DNA of 5,525 nucleotides, taken from Acidimicrobiia bacterium (GTDB lineage: Bacteria > Actinomycetota > Acidimicrobiia > Spongiisociales > ZC4RG35). A model generated the notes under the pieces. The model did no database searches and was not told the DNA's origin. It worked only from the letters and a program-made list of their open reading frames with translations. The translations under genes and the position numbers were made by a program. The DNA is taken from positions 1 to 5,525 of the forward strand of contig JAICND010000122.1 of NCBI GenBank assembly GCA_025929005.1. Direction: 5' to 3'. Positions 5,470-5,525 of this stretch are shown here, piece after piece (position 1 is the first letter of the stretch; every line of letters starts with the position of its first letter).

Positions 5470-5525
5470 ACGAACGGCAGCTCGACCACCAGCCCGGATC
5501 CATCGGCCACCTGGACCGTCTCCCC
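5466..5525 (-). CDS. C-terminal 19 codons of an unknown gene upstream of the alpha-glucosidase
   Basis: From the right edge the minus-strand frame reads GETVQVADGSGLVVELPFV and ends in TGA (5468-5466). The stop overlaps the glucosidase ATG as ATGA, the same 4-bp junction style seen twice more as GTGA and once more as ATGA downstream. That overlap and the GC-rich third positions are the main evidence that it is a real gene end. The tail looks like a terminal beta hairpin, as found in C-terminal beta domains of sugar hydrolases, but 19 residues are too few to name a family. Its tight link suggests it belongs to the same operon and perhaps to sugar metabolism. Confidence 0.65.
   Translation of the reverse strand, partial: GETVQVADGSGLVVELPFV

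Noticed and set aside
5470..5525. Promoter for the alpha-glucosidase just upstream of its ATG
   Set aside because: The stretch is GC-rich, codes for the end of another gene, and shows no -10 or -35 pattern.

Overview
The window looks like a chromosomal housekeeping stretch from a high-GC bacterium. Codon third positions are GC-rich, GTG starts are frequent, adjacent genes overlap by 4 bp, and one possible leaderless promoter has a TANNNT -10 box. Together these fit an actinobacterium-like organism. A free-standing trpF argues against the Streptomyces/Mycobacterium type, where PriA usually does that step, so a deeper lineage such as Acidimicrobiia, or a high-GC Chloroflexota, is possible. This placement is an inference from style, not from a database match.

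Layout, left to right. Positions 1-244 (minus strand) hold the start of a charged, helix-rich protein of unknown function that runs off the left edge. A 54-bp divergent spacer follows, then a complete tRNA-Leu(CAA) gene on the plus strand (299-382). Positions 383-572 form a non-coding gap of 190 bp between the tRNA and the end of the trp cluster. It contains an 11-bp perfect inverted repeat and two short tandem repeats. The rest is one minus-strand gene string, read from high to low coordinates: the tail of an unknown gene (5525-5466), a GH13 alpha-glucosidase (5469-3910), trpC (3887-3126), trpF (3129-2527), trpB (2530-1352) and trpA (1355-573).

The four trp genes supply the last steps of tryptophan synthesis: N-(5'-phosphoribosyl)anthranilate isomerase (TrpF), indole-3-glycerol-phosphate synthase (TrpC) and both subunits of tryptophan synthase (TrpA, TrpB). 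trpC/F, trpF/B and trpB/A each overlap by exactly 4 bp (GTGA, GTGA, ATGA), and so does the junction from the unknown upstream gene into the glucosidase. The glucosidase-trpC gap is only 22 bp and has no convincing terminator, so the glucosidase probably shares a transcript with the trp genes. trpE, trpG and trpD are not in the window.

I found no CRISPR array, insertion sequence, phage gene or defence system, and no candidate for a new biological system. The points most worth a second look are the glucosidase-trp operon fusion, an altered VQLHG motif in TrpF, and the inverted repeat with tandem repeats downstream of trpA.
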